The position numbers and the translations under genes are program-made. Below the pieces are notes generated by a model. That model was not told the DNA's origin, made no database searches, and was given only the letters and a program-made list of their open reading frames with translations. Source: a virus. From it: DNA of 51,544 nt. Positions within the stretch are counted from its first letter, which is position 1; every line of letters begins with the position of its first letter. Shown in pieces: positions 20,903-30,074 of this stretch. Location of the stretch: positions 1 to 51,544 of IMG/VR virus record IMGVR_UViG_3300045996_001835, one strand, 5' to 3'.

Positions 20903-21277
20903 ATGCCAAACCGCATACTAGTCGTAGACGACGAGCAGGACATCAGGCACATGGTACTGACCATGTTGATCCAGAAGGGCTACCGGGTGGACTCTGCGAA
21001 CTCAGCATCCGATGGCTGGGAGGCATATGATCAAGCCAAGGCAGACGGCTCTCCCTTCGACCTTCTAATTCTCGATATCGCCATGCCGCAAGAGACCGGG
21101 TTGAAGCTGGCACAGCGGATTCGGGACAGCGGGGACCATGAGACGCGGATTGTGATGTTTACGGGCTTTAATGGGGCGATAAACAGGCAGCAGGCGGCGG
21201 ATGTGGGTGCGGCTTATTTGACTAAGCCGGTTACGATTGTGGAGTTGTTGGAGGCGGTTGAGGGGCGGGTGAGATGA
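20903..21277 (+). CDS. Stand-alone response-regulator receiver (CheY-like)
   Basis: 124 residues, a complete receiver domain. Acidic pair Asp9-Asp10, phospho-acceptor Asp58 (LILDIAMP), Thr87 (MFTGF) and Lys108 (LTKPV) are all present. No output domain and no histidine kinase in this genome, so it would take phosphate from host kinases or act as a phosphate sink. It sits between the lysis and packaging genes. ATGA overlap with the next gene. Confidence 0.88.
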   Translation: MPNRILVVDDEQDIRHMVLTMLIQKGYRVDSANSASDGWEAYDQAKADGSPFDLLILDIAMPQETGLKLAQRIRDSGDHETRIVMFTGFNGAINRQQAADVGAAYLTKPVTIVELLEAVEGRVR

Positions 21278-21579
21278 GCGAGCCAGAAAGATTGTATCTG
21301 CATCTGTCCTTCTCGGACAACCAGTGCATCAAGGCGAACCGGGACGGCGGGTTCAGGCTCATCATGGATGTGCCGGAGTGCGACGCAGCAGCCATTAAGC
21401 GATTGCTAGATTGGAGAACTCTGGCGATAGTCGGATTATTACAGGTTGACGATGGAAACCAAAGCGAAAGCGACAACTCGGAAAGCGAAGGGAAAGCCAA
21501 AGCCGGTAAAGCCGGTGGTCGACCGTGGCTCCGAAAGTCCGGTCGAGGCGATAACTCCTCTTCCGAAACTGACGGATAA
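21274..21579 (+). CDS. Hypothetical protein before terminase
   Basis: 101 residues. The first 60 (LYLHLSFSDNQCIKANRDGG) look folded. The last 40 are Ser/Gly/Lys-rich and overlap the terminase small subunit by 128 bp in another frame. Function unknown. Confidence 0.55.
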   Translation: MSEPERLYLHLSFSDNQCIKANRDGGFRLIMDVPECDAAAIKRLLDWRTLAIVGLLQVDDGNQSESDNSESEGKAKAGKAGGRPWLRKSGRGDNSSSETDG

Positions 21580-22129
21580 GCAGCGAATCTTCGTAGAAGC
21601 GTACCTGACATGCTGGAATGCGACCGAGGCAGCGCGGCAGGCGGGTTATGCCGATCCAGAGCTGGCAGGATGGGAAAACAGGCAAAAACAGGTAATTCAG
21701 GACGAAATATCACGCCGAATCGCCGAGAAGACGATGAGTGCGGACGAGGTTTTGATTAGGCTCGGAGATCAAGCCCGCGGCAGCCTCAAGCCATTCTTAA
21801 AGCCTAGTGTCGGTGGCGAACTATGGCCGGACTTGACGACCGATGAGGCGCAGGCGAATCTGCACCTGTTGAAGAAAATCAAGCCGAAGAAACGACAGGG
21901 TGGTCCTGAGGAAGACCCCTGGATCGAGACCGAGATCGAGCTAGAGATTCACGATCCGCAGGCCGCTCTGGTTCATATTGGGCGGCACCATAAGCTGTTT
22001 ACGGATAAATCGGAAGTGACTGGCAAAAATGGTGGCCCTATCCAAACCGAGGACATCGGACTTACCGACGAGCAACGAGCTGCTCGAATTACTGCCCTAC
22101 TTGAGCGAGGGCGAGCGCGCCGAACTTGA
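21452..22129 (+). CDS. terS: Terminase small subunit
   Basis: 225 residues. After a basic Lys/Ala N-terminus, LTDKQRIFVEAYLTCWNATEAARQAGYAD is the classic TerS helix-turn-helix. The rest is helical (oligomerisation) with a C-terminal TerL-contact region. It recognises the packaging site of phage DNA and hands it to TerL. An upstream in-frame TTG at 21446 is possible. The end overlaps terL by 101 bp. Confidence 0.85.
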   Translation: METKAKATTRKAKGKPKPVKPVVDRGSESPVEAITPLPKLTDKQRIFVEAYLTCWNATEAARQAGYADPELAGWENRQKQVIQDEISRRIAEKTMSADEVLIRLGDQARGSLKPFLKPSVGGELWPDLTTDEAQANLHLLKKIKPKKRQGGPEEDPWIETEIELEIHDPQAALVHIGRHHKLFTDKSEVTGKNGGPIQTEDIGLTDEQRAARITALLERGRARRT

Positions 22130-23693
22130 CGCGTTGTTGTTGGAGCAATGGTACATTGACAATCAGAATCGTTACCGGAGCCATCCCGATGAGTATGCGC
22201 GCGAAGTCCTCGGGGTGGAACTCACACCCGAGCAGACCGGCATCCTGCAGTCATTGGTCGAGAACCGCAGGACAGCCGCCAAGGCTTCCCACGCCATCGG
22301 TAAGACCTTTACCGCTGCTGTGGCTGCCTGCTGGTGGTACGACTGCTGGGACGAGCACATTGTCTACATAACCGCTCCGACGTGGAAGCAGTGTCTGGGG
22401 CTCACCTTTAAACAAGTTAAGCGGTTTCGGCGCAGCAAGCGGATGGCGGGCGAGATTCTTGAGTCTGGGGTGGTGCGGGACGAAGATAAAGATGCCGCCG
22501 GTGCTCACTTCATCCAGGCATTGAACGCCGAGAGTGGGGAAGGTTTTCAGGGTGAGCATGCAGCGCCAATCCTCATTATCGTAGAGGAAGCCGTAGGGGT
22601 CCCGACCTATATCTTCGAAGCTATCGATGGATTGATGACACATCCGGATTGCCGTGTTCTCGAAATCGCTAACCCGACTGATGAGGCAACGAGCTTTGGA
22701 GACCATTGCAGCAGTTCGGTGTATAACGTGCTTTCGGTGAGCGTGTTTGACCATCCAAATATTGAGGCAGAGCTACGGTGTGAGCCGCCACCGTTCCCGC
22801 TTGCAGTGCGGTTGCTTTGGCTTAAGGAAATGCTGGAGAAGGAGTGCGATCGTACTGATGAGCAGACCGGCGATGCGTTTGAGTTCTACTCCCTGCCGGT
22901 CATTGAGGCAGCCATTAATGGTCGTTCGATTCGGGCGGATAGCGAGAAGTGGTTCTATTTACCGAACGCCGTGTTCCAGGGTAGGGCGCTGGGCGAGTTT
23001 CCGACGCAAGCGGACAGGCAGGCTATACCGCGTGGATGGTTGACCAATCTGCCGATATTGGAGCCGGAAGGTAAGCCGGAGATAGGATGCGACACGGCGC
23101 GCTTTGGAACGGACAGGACGACTATCTTCGTCAAGCAGGGGCCATGCGCCTTGCGGGGCCGCGAAGTGCGCATGATGGACAATGTGGCGGTCGCTAGTGC
23201 GTTGCGGGAGGAATCCAAGGAGGCCGAGAGATTGACGGGGTATCCGGCGAGGTGTGCGAAGGTTGAGGACGGCATCCCGATCAAGATCGATACGACTGGC
23301 GGGCTTGGAACTGGACCGTACGACATGTTGAAGTCCGAGGGATACAACGTGATTGCGGTGAATAGCAGCAGCACCGATGTGAATGAGCCGGACTCGTTCA
23401 AGAACATTCGCAGCGAGTTATATTGGGCGACGCGGGAGAATGCTCGGTTGAACCGATTGGACTTTTCGAGGTTGCCGAAAGACATTCGGGAGAACTTGAT
23501 CAGGGAGCTTTCGACACCGACATGGAAGCCGGACAGTGCGGGGAGAAAAATTGTGGCGGAGAAGGAAAAGATCAAGAAGGACTTGGGCTTTTCGCCGGAC
23601 TTGGCAGACGGGTGGAATTTGGCGAATTATAAGCCGAGGTCACAAGAGTTGAATTTCGACCAAAGCGCCAACAGTTTATTGAGTAGCTTATAA
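22029..23693 (+). CDS. terL: Terminase large subunit
   Basis: 554 residues, the packaging motor and nuclease. The ATPase half has a degenerate Walker A (KASHAIGKTF, near 84-93) and Walker B ILIIVEEA. The nuclease half shows IGCDTARFGTDRT, IKIDTTGGLG and SPDLADGW with the three metal-binding Asp residues. The start is uncertain: this ATG lies in the terS end without a clear ribosome site. Confidence 0.92.
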   Translation: MVALSKPRTSDLPTSNELLELLPYLSEGERAELDALLLEQWYIDNQNRYRSHPDEYAREVLGVELTPEQTGILQSLVENRRTAAKASHAIGKTFTAAVAACWWYDCWDEHIVYITAPTWKQCLGLTFKQVKRFRRSKRMAGEILESGVVRDEDKDAAGAHFIQALNAESGEGFQGEHAAPILIIVEEAVGVPTYIFEAIDGLMTHPDCRVLEIANPTDEATSFGDHCSSSVYNVLSVSVFDHPNIEAELRCEPPPFPLAVRLLWLKEMLEKECDRTDEQTGDAFEFYSLPVIEAAINGRSIRADSEKWFYLPNAVFQGRALGEFPTQADRQAIPRGWLTNLPILEPEGKPEIGCDTARFGTDRTTIFVKQGPCALRGREVRMMDNVAVASALREESKEAERLTGYPARCAKVEDGIPIKIDTTGGLGTGPYDMLKSEGYNVIAVNSSSTDVNEPDSFKNIRSELYWATRENARLNRLDFSRLPKDIRENLIRELSTPTWKPDSAGRKIVAEKEKIKKDLGFSPDLADGWNLANYKPRSQELNFDQSANSLLSSL

Positions 23694-23707
23694 CGATGAG
23701 GAATTAC

Positions 23708-25264
23708 ATGGCAGCATTACAATCCGCTTATAGTGCCTTCCGGCTTTCACTTCAGAATCCGGCAGATGTGGTGCTGTCGAATGATTACGACCGCCGACAG
23801 AGGCAGTATGCCCTCGGATGGGCAGCCTACTCCAACGATGCATTCAGTCGTGTCTCTCAGTGGGCGGCATATGCTGAAAGCGAAGGGTTATACCTGCGTA
23901 CCAAGGCGTTCGAGAACCCGACGACCCGCCAAGTCGATTTCTACATGGGGGCGATTTGGCAGGGTATCCTCACCAACGACGGCAACCCACCGCCTGATGG
24001 CACAGCGCTCGCCATTCCATTTTCAAAGGACACTGACCCGCGTATCCGCCTTGCGGTTGCTCAGTCCTGGCAATGGGGCAACTGGCAAGAGGAAAAAGAT
24101 ACCCTCGTCATGTTTGGCGGTTCGATGGGCGACGCCGTGGCTATTGTGGACGATGATGTTGAGCGCGGCATGGTGTACCCGAAGGTCATACAGCCGGGCC
24201 ATGTGAAGGATGTTGAATTCAATGGGCGCGGCGATGTCATCTATTATCAAATTGAATATTCCTACTATGACCGCTCGGACAGGCGTTCTAAGACCTATCG
24301 GCAGGAATGCGATAAGCAGCAAATACGCACCTGGCAGGACATAGATAGAGAGCCGTTCATCGAAGATAATCCTTATGGCTTCGTACCGATGGTGTGGATT
24401 CGACACCGCAAGACTGCCTCATGGTTTGGAGCGCCAGCCATTCGCTCATGGGACAAGATCGAGCGCCTTAATTCCCTAATTTCTCGTATCGATGCGAATA
24501 TCCGCATCCATTCGCAGAGTCCGTTCTTTATCACTGGCGAAGGTGACGCAACCGCGCTTACCATAAACGGCGAAAAGGTATCTGAGAACGATTTGAAGGC
24601 TATTAAGATTAAGGGCGACGCTGCCCTTTTGGGCATCCCCAACAACCTCGATATTGCATCTGCCCTTGCGTTGGCCGAACGTCTCGGGATGGAAATAGAG
24701 CGCGATCACCCTGAGACCACGATGTACGAGAAGATGGCGACCATGAGCACCTTGACGGGTCCGGCCATTCAGCGGCTTATGGGGAACGTCGAGGGTTATG
24801 TGCAGGGCGCTAGGGGACGGTACGATAACCAGTATCGGAAGTTAGCACAGATGAAGCTCGCTATCGGCGGGATGAGGTATGCGCAACGCAATCGTCGTGT
24901 CATCGATGGCGTGAATGGATGGGCGGCCAACACTGAAGCACAAAAGAAGTTCGCGCCATTCAGCCTTGAGAGCTACGACCGGGGAGACCTGGACTTTTCT
25001 ATCGACTCGCGCCCACTTGTTCCCCAAACCACCGCCGAGAAATGGGCAGACCAGATGGCGTACTTTGCAGCCAAGCGTGCCGGCATGGATGCCGAGTTCC
25101 CTATTGATTATCAGTTTGTGGAGATGGATAGCGGAGACAAGAAGCAGTTTGCAGTTCTCCAGAAAGCCCAAAACGAATCAGACATGAGAACGCTAGGAGA
25201 TGGATTCAATGCCCCAGATACCAACGCTGACACGCGAACAGTTGAGACAGCAGTCGTCAATTAG
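23708..25264 (+). CDS. Portal protein
   Basis: About 518 residues. Size, position after terL and features such as DKIERLNSLISRIDANIRIHSQ and the C-terminal helical region fit the phage portal family. It forms the dodecameric DNA channel and connects head to tail. GAGGA 5 nt upstream supports this ATG; 23696 is an alternative. Confidence 0.8.
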   Translation: MAALQSAYSAFRLSLQNPADVVLSNDYDRRQRQYALGWAAYSNDAFSRVSQWAAYAESEGLYLRTKAFENPTTRQVDFYMGAIWQGILTNDGNPPPDGTALAIPFSKDTDPRIRLAVAQSWQWGNWQEEKDTLVMFGGSMGDAVAIVDDDVERGMVYPKVIQPGHVKDVEFNGRGDVIYYQIEYSYYDRSDRRSKTYRQECDKQQIRTWQDIDREPFIEDNPYGFVPMVWIRHRKTASWFGAPAIRSWDKIERLNSLISRIDANIRIHSQSPFFITGEGDATALTINGEKVSENDLKAIKIKGDAALLGIPNNLDIASALALAERLGMEIERDHPETTMYEKMATMSTLTGPAIQRLMGNVEGYVQGARGRYDNQYRKLAQMKLAIGGMRYAQRNRRVIDGVNGWAANTEAQKKFAPFSLESYDRGDLDFSIDSRPLVPQTTAEKWADQMAYFAAKRAGMDAEFPIDYQFVEMDSGDKKQFAVLQKAQNESDMRTLGDGFNAPDTNADTRTVETAVVN

Positions 25265-25406
25265 TCAGGCCGACATTGCGGAGGCTCAGGCGCTATTGAC
25301 AGGGCTAGAGGCGCGTAAGAAGCCGGTGAAGTATTTGGATGGAGATAGTGTGAAACGGGTCTCAGGGAAGGTTCTGAGGCTGTTGTGGGAGGCTAAGGAT
25401 GGATGA
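25209..25406 (+). CDS. Small hypothetical protein
   Basis: 65 residues, Gln/Ala-rich helical (TREQLRQQSSISQADIAEA). GGAG 9 nt upstream in the portal end. Overlaps both neighbours. Not recognised. Confidence 0.5.
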   Translation: MPQIPTLTREQLRQQSSISQADIAEAQALLTGLEARKKPVKYLDGDSVKRVSGKVLRLLWEAKDG

Positions 25407-25713
25407 CAGGACTTATCGACTGACGTCGTGGCTTTTATTTCTGCCAGGCGTCTTTCTGCGAGTATGGACACTCTCTGTGTTGTGGCTTTGGTTTGTGGTG
25501 CCTGAGTTTCGCGTTTCACCGCTTACGCTTCATGGCTCGTTTGGCATCATGCTCATTATCGGATTTCTGATAACCAAAGTGAGTGATGTTTATGCGGCAC
25601 CGCAAGACGACGAAGAAAGGCAGAGCCGGGCGCTACGGCAGTTCTTCGCATCTTTCATTGCGCCATTGCTGTGCTTATTTATTGGTTTTATCGGACACAA
25701 GTTGCTTGCCTAG
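25399..25713 (+). CDS. Three-segment membrane protein
   Basis: 104 residues with three hydrophobic stretches (WLLFLPGVFLRVWTLSVLWL, GSFGIMLIIGFLIT, FFASFIAPLLCLFIGFIG). A membrane protein between portal and MuF genes is unusual; it may be a late lysis or membrane-docking factor. Confidence 0.6.
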   Translation: MDDRTYRLTSWLLFLPGVFLRVWTLSVLWLWFVVPEFRVSPLTLHGSFGIMLIIGFLITKVSDVYAAPQDDEERQSRALRQFFASFIAPLLCLFIGFIGHKLLA

Positions 25714-25716
25714 CCC

Positions 25717-26376
25717 ATGACCTCCCCCAACCCCTTCTCCTGGCTCCGCACGGAGCGCACCTTCGTTACTGGCCGCAATCAGCAGCCGGTGCGCCCTGCG
25801 TTCATCAAAGCCGGTGCCGAGGCGGTTGTGGACGAGACGAGGCTTAAAATCTTCGCACTCGCCCAAGGACTGCAAGCCAAGCAACTCACCCTGTCAGAGT
25901 TCGATTTGCAGGGCAAGCGACTCATCAAGTCGCTCCACACCGCTAATGCGGCCCTGGCGCGCGGTGGATGGTCTCAGATGCGGCCCGCAGACTATGAGAA
26001 GGTGGCGGACACCGTAGCGACGCAATACGAGTTCTGGCAGCAGCGCATGAAGGATGCGGAACGGGGCTTGTATGGCAAGAACTTCGAGCGCCGTTCATTC
26101 CTTGCCCATGTTTATCAGTATGCCGATGCAGGGCGTTCCACTTACGAAAATACACGGCTGCAGGTGATGAAGGAGGGCGGGGCGATTGAGGCCAGGCGGA
26201 TACGCGGGGCGACTGATGGCTGTCCTTCGTGCGTCGAATGGGCCGCGCTTGGATGGGTGCCGATAGATGAAATGGAGAGCGAATATCCGATAGGTTCGGG
26301 TGAGTGCCGTAACAACTGCCATTGCGTGATCGTGACACGGCGGGAGCAAAGTGAGTTTGTGAGTTTGGGGGGCTAA
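25717..26376 (+). CDS. Minor head protein, MuF/SPP1 gp7-like
   Basis: 219 residues. The helical N-terminus and the C-terminal CPSCVEWAALGWVPIDEM, then GECRNNCHCVIV, match the zinc-containing MuF-type head morphogenesis domain. It binds the portal inside the procapsid. The stop/start codons are shared with the next gene. Confidence 0.8.
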   Translation: MTSPNPFSWLRTERTFVTGRNQQPVRPAFIKAGAEAVVDETRLKIFALAQGLQAKQLTLSEFDLQGKRLIKSLHTANAALARGGWSQMRPADYEKVADTVATQYEFWQQRMKDAERGLYGKNFERRSFLAHVYQYADAGRSTYENTRLQVMKEGGAIEARRIRGATDGCPSCVEWAALGWVPIDEMESEYPIGSGECRNNCHCVIVTRREQSEFVSLGG

Positions 26377-26870
26377 TGAATCAGTGCGTCGAAAGAAATG
26401 GCAGAATTCAGTATCAATACGATTGGCCGCCGGAGATAAAGGAGACCATCGAGAAGCTACTTCCTGAACATGCGTGGCTTATTCCACCGTGGGCACATGA
26501 GCTATGCGTGCTCTGGGACGCACAAGACACCGAAGTGGCTGCGCGGTGCAGCATTGATTACGATTACCGGCGTGTACAGCTTCGCATTTGTCCAATGTTT
26601 TTAGATGCCGATGCAATCGGACGCAGTCACATTATCAGGCATGAACTAATTCACGCGAGTTTCTTAATCCCTCTTGAGTTTGCGGAACGAACCATAAAGG
26701 ATTTGCTTGACGACTGCGAGAGCCCTACATCAAAGATAATCTTGCGAGAGTTGTCCGAAAGACACGAGAGCGGGGTGGAGGATGTGACACACATGATTGA
26801 TAATCTCTTGGGCACACAACAACCTTTTGCTGGCGAAGCAAGCCGATTGGCAAAACAATACGCCCTATAA
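26376..26870 (+). CDS. HEXXH zinc-metallopeptidase-like protein
   Basis: 164 residues. RHELIHASFLIP carries the HExxH zinc/catalytic signature after a beta strand (RRVQLRICPMFLD). Placed between MuF and scaffold, it might process head proteins or act on the host after injection. The third zinc ligand is not obvious. Confidence 0.6.
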   Translation: MNQCVERNGRIQYQYDWPPEIKETIEKLLPEHAWLIPPWAHELCVLWDAQDTEVAARCSIDYDYRRVQLRICPMFLDADAIGRSHIIRHELIHASFLIPLEFAERTIKDLLDDCESPTSKIILRELSERHESGVEDVTHMIDNLLGTQQPFAGEASRLAKQYAL

Positions 26871-26911
26871 GCGATAATCGCCTTCCCTGTTAGTAGCTAT
26901 ATGTTTTCGGG

Positions 26912-26917
26912 TATAAT
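26912..26917 (+). promoter_or_regulatory. Late-region promoter -10
   Basis: TATAAT in the context GGGTATAAT, the same context as three other promoters here. The -35 is weak. It heads a short unit that ends at the terminator 27106-27159. Confidence 0.45.
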
Positions 26918-26921
26918 AGAA

Positions 26922-27077
26922 ATGACAACACCAAGGGTCCAAATCGACTCACTAAGACTGCTACGTGCCGTCCAAAGCCATTTAGGGCGCATTAAGCAAT
27001 CCAGTGATCCTAAGGTGTTGGCACACGCTCACCAACTTGAGAGCGAGTTAAAAAAGAGCGTTAAGCAAAATAACTGA
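26922..27077 (+). CDS. Possible 51-residue peptide or small RNA
   Basis: The frame MTTPRVQIDSLRLLRAVQSH is plausible, but its ATG lies at the predicted transcription start, so it would be leaderless. The unit may instead be a small RNA of about 235 nt. Confidence 0.3.
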   Translation: MTTPRVQIDSLRLLRAVQSHLGRIKQSSDPKVLAHAHQLESELKKSVKQNN

Positions 27078-27105
27078 ATAGGCCACCGTAACATTTTGTT
27101 ACCTA

Positions 27106-27159
27106 CGCCCCACATTAGAAGCGACCTCCTCGGAGCAGCTTTTAGCGTGGGGCTTTTTT
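27106..27159 (+). terminator. Intrinsic terminator before the scaffold gene
   Basis: GCCCCAC pairs with GTGGGGC (27147-27153), followed by six Ts. The 33-nt loop contains a CTCC/GGAG mini-hairpin. It would limit read-through from the upstream unit into the capsid genes. Confidence 0.6.
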
Positions 27160-27198
27160 ATTTGCCCGAGATGGGCACAAAACCAGGAGATTTTTACC

Positions 27199-27774
27199 GT
27201 GATGGTAACTACTGAAACCCCGGCAGCCGAGACGGCAGCCACCGAAGTACCCGCAGGGACCGAAGCAACTACGACGGCAACGGCTGAGACAGCCAAAACC
27301 CCGGAACAGCTTCAAGCCGAGCTCCAATCTGCCCAGAACCGCATCCACGAACTCAACAAAGAGAACGAGAAGCGCCGCAAGCAGCAGGAAGAGCTCGAAA
27401 AGCAGCAGAAGGCGGCGGAAGAGGAACGGCTGGCTAAGCAGGGCGAGTTTCAAAAGCTCGCCGAAACGCGAACCACCGAACTGCAAACCGCACAAAGCGA
27501 ACTCGAATCTGCAAACGCAAAGCTCACCCAATACGAGACGTTACTGGGTAGCGACATTGACAAGCGGATTGAGAAATGGCCCGAAGAAGTAAAGGCGCTT
27601 GTCCCCAAAGAAGGCGATGCCCTGCAGAGATTGCAGGAAATCAAAAAGCTTGAACCGCTAGCGAATTCGCTCATGAGCGTGCCGGCGGCCGGTGGAATGC
27701 GGCCGGGGCCGGTACCGAGTGGTCGCCCGAGTGACGTCAAAGACTTACCTCGTCCGGCCGGATATCAAATTTAA
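27199..27774 (+). CDS. Capsid scaffold protein
   Basis: 191 residues. Thr/Ala-rich N-terminus, then a long Glu/Lys/Gln coiled coil (IHELNKENEKRRKQQEELEK), then a Pro/Gly C-terminus (RPGPVPSGRPSDVKDLPRP) that likely binds the coat. This is the classic composition and position of a phage scaffold, just before the coat genes. GTG (27199) or ATG (27202) start, with GGAG upstream. Confidence 0.8.
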   Translation: MMVTTETPAAETAATEVPAGTEATTTATAETAKTPEQLQAELQSAQNRIHELNKENEKRRKQQEELEKQQKAAEEERLAKQGEFQKLAETRTTELQTAQSELESANAKLTQYETLLGSDIDKRIEKWPEEVKALVPKEGDALQRLQEIKKLEPLANSLMSVPAAGGMRPGPVPSGRPSDVKDLPRPAGYQI

Positions 27775-27791
27775 AATAGGAGCCATAGATC

Positions 27792-28208
27792 ATGGCAGCT
27801 TTAACAAAAAGCGGCACTCCGACAGTTTGTACGGTGTTGCCTGATGCCGGTGAACGACTCGGCACATTTGAGGCAGGCGAGGCCATTGCGGCCGGCGACG
27901 CTTGCCTGATTGCAAGTACCGGCAAGGTACTACTTTCGAATGGCGCAGTAGCTGACGCCAACGCCCTTATTATGGGCTGGGCAGGCCACGAGGCGGCGTT
28001 AGGTGAGCCCGTTACGCTGTGGGCCAACGTGAACTTCAACTATGCAGCCACATCGACAACCCCCGGCAAGCTCTATTACCTGAGTGGAACTGTGGAGGGG
28101 GGGCTTGTTGACGCCGCTTCAACCGGCGGGGTTCGCCCCTGCGCCATTGGTCTTACTGGTGGCCGCATTCGTGTTTTGCAGGTTCTTGAGACCGCATACC
28201 CAGCCTAA
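27792..28208 (+). CDS. Head decoration/stabilising protein
   Basis: 138 residues, beta-rich with AGEAIAAGDACLIASTGKVL, close to DUF2190-like capsid decoration proteins. Its position between scaffold and coat supports this. AGGAG ribosome site. Confidence 0.7.
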   Translation: MAALTKSGTPTVCTVLPDAGERLGTFEAGEAIAAGDACLIASTGKVLLSNGAVADANALIMGWAGHEAALGEPVTLWANVNFNYAATSTTPGKLYYLSGTVEGGLVDAASTGGVRPCAIGLTGGRIRVLQVLETAYPA

Positions 28209-28223
28209 GGAGGCGATTAGACG

Positions 28224-29315
28224 ATGGCATACGGAACACTTCAAATTGCAGATAGCGTCGCCTCCTCGCAACAGACCGTTGCGCAGTTTGGCGAGACCAA
28301 CCTCTTCGGCGAATTCCAGCGCGCCGCTGATATCCACAATGGATGGGTTAACGAAATGACTGGGGCGCTGTGTGTTCGCACTACTGATCGCCTTCGCGCC
28401 TATGGCGGGCTCGATGATGTTGTTAATGAGCAGATGGGAGAGCAGTCGCGCCCCGACGCCTCGAAGGCCAGCACCGGTTACAACATCGGGTTCCCCCTAT
28501 TCCGATTCGGCTCTTCGATGCAGTGGACGCGAGATTACTTTCGTGTGGCTAAGGTTGCGGAAGTTGTGGCGCAAATGAATGCTCACGCGGACGCGGATCG
28601 CAAGCAGATCGTTCGCCAAATCAAGATCGCACTGATGACGCCGACGAATCGACTTACGTACAAGGACCGTCTGGCGAATCAGCAGTCCGCGAATGTGACA
28701 CTCCCGGTCCGCGCTCTTTTGAATGCGGATAGCACGGCCGTCCCACTGGGTCCGAATGGCGAAACGTTCGATGCTACAGCGCACACCCACTACCTGGCTC
28801 GCGCCGGTGGAGCTGTAGCAGCTACAGACGTGACGGCGCTCGTGAACACGGTTCTGGAGCATGGCGTGCCTTCTAATCTGGTGATGTGGATTCCTGCATC
28901 ACTGGAGGCAACGATTCGCGGGTACACGGCTGCAGGGCAGTTCCAAGCCTATGTGGATGCTCGTATTCGCCAGCCGTTGGATTCAACGTTCGCCCAGGGC
29001 CGTGCTTTGGACGTGAATAACACCGGCGATCGCGCTATCGGTATCTATGGAGCCGCCGAAGTCTGGGTTAAGCCGTGGATGCCTGCCAATTACATCGTAG
29101 TAGTTGACACCGGCACCGCTGGGATGAAGCCTTTGGCATTCCGCGTTCAGGAGGACGACCCAACTCTTTCCGATTTCGGCATTCGTGCCGAAGACGAATC
29201 TTACCCGCTCCGCGCTCGCACGATGGCACGCGACTACGGCATTGCAGTGGCCCAGCGCCACATGGCTGCCGTGCTCTACACCGGCGATACGACCTATACG
29301 GCACCGACCCTCTAA
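28224..29315 (+). CDS. Major capsid protein
   Basis: 363 residues, starting MAYGTLQIADSVASSQQTVA, directly after scaffold and decoration genes, with the strongest ribosome site of the region (AAGGAGG). Size and mixed alpha/beta character fit an HK97-fold coat. It assembles the icosahedral shell around the scaffold. Confidence 0.8.
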   Translation: MAYGTLQIADSVASSQQTVAQFGETNLFGEFQRAADIHNGWVNEMTGALCVRTTDRLRAYGGLDDVVNEQMGEQSRPDASKASTGYNIGFPLFRFGSSMQWTRDYFRVAKVAEVVAQMNAHADADRKQIVRQIKIALMTPTNRLTYKDRLANQQSANVTLPVRALLNADSTAVPLGPNGETFDATAHTHYLARAGGAVAATDVTALVNTVLEHGVPSNLVMWIPASLEATIRGYTAAGQFQAYVDARIRQPLDSTFAQGRALDVNNTGDRAIGIYGAAEVWVKPWMPANYIVVVDTGTAGMKPLAFRVQEDDPTLSDFGIRAEDESYPLRARTMARDYGIAVAQRHMAAVLYTGDTTYTAPTL

Positions 29316-29325
29316 GGAGTGAATG

Positions 29326-29523
29326 ATGGCGGATAACACCAATACCCAGGCAGATGCCGAAGCTAAAGCGAAAGCCGAAGCGCAGGATAAGGCCGAAAAG
29401 CAATCAAAGGCCGAAGCCAAGGGAAAGATTGAGGCTGAACTAAAGCGGCCAGATCGCTACATTGTTGACAACAACATTGTTGATCCTGACGGCAAGGTCA
29501 TTATGCCTCTTACTGAAAAGTAA
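29326..29523 (+). CDS. Small Lys/Ala-rich head protein
   Basis: 65 residues. An Ala/Lys/Glu helix (AEAKAKAEAQDKAEKQSKAE) and a short folded end (RYIVDNNIVDPDGKVI). Such proteins often follow coat genes; function unknown. Confidence 0.55.
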   Translation: MADNTNTQADAEAKAKAEAQDKAEKQSKAEAKGKIEAELKRPDRYIVDNNIVDPDGKVIMPLTEK

Positions 29524-29564
29524 GCCTCTGGGCCGCGCGATAACATCAACCGGCCCTTATTCTC

Positions 29565-30074
29565 ATGCCCACCTACCCCTTCCAACTTCCCACCGCTGCC
29601 AGTGTCCGCCAGGAGGCCGATCTGCGACCCGAGCAAGTCAGTATCGAACTGGTGAGCGAGGCCGCACTAGAAGCCGACATCGGGCAGCGTATCACCCGTA
29701 AGGCGGCACTGGTGGCCGGGAAGTTGGCGAGGGCATCGTCGCCGTTTGTGTGGCCCTTTTCCGACGCCGCAATGGCTATAGCCTATCCCGACTATGACTC
29801 AGACCAGATCGAGGCAGAGCTGGATACGCAGAAGGAGTTAGCCACTCAGGCAGTGTCGCTGTATACGCAGGAATCGTTGTATCGTTCTGCGAGGCAGTGG
29901 GACCAGGTGAATGCTGTCAAGGCCGAAATTGAGGAGTTGATGGGTGGCCTCATAGAATCCATCAGCTTTGTGACCGGCATGCAGCCAAGCGATGCGCCGA
30001 GCAACGGCGTGGCGGTCTGGACCATCGGCACCGGTGACAGCTACGATTGCGACGAATATTCAAGCTCATGCTAG
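29565..30074 (+). CDS. Head-tail connector protein
   Basis: 169 residues, mostly helical with a central acidic region, directly after the coat block. The position fits a gp6/gp15-like adaptor that joins portal and tail. Identified by synteny rather than sequence. Confidence 0.55.
   Translation: MPTYPFQLPTAASVRQEADLRPEQVSIELVSEAALEADIGQRITRKAALVAGKLARASSPFVWPFSDAAMAIAYPDYDSDQIEAELDTQKELATQAVSLYTQESLYRSARQWDQVNAVKAEIEELMGGLIESISFVTGMQPSDAPSNGVAVWTIGTGDSYDCDEYSSSC

Noticed and set aside
22955-23575. Minus-strand 206-residue frame in terL
   Set aside because: Antisense shadow; the plus strand carries the terminase nuclease motifs.
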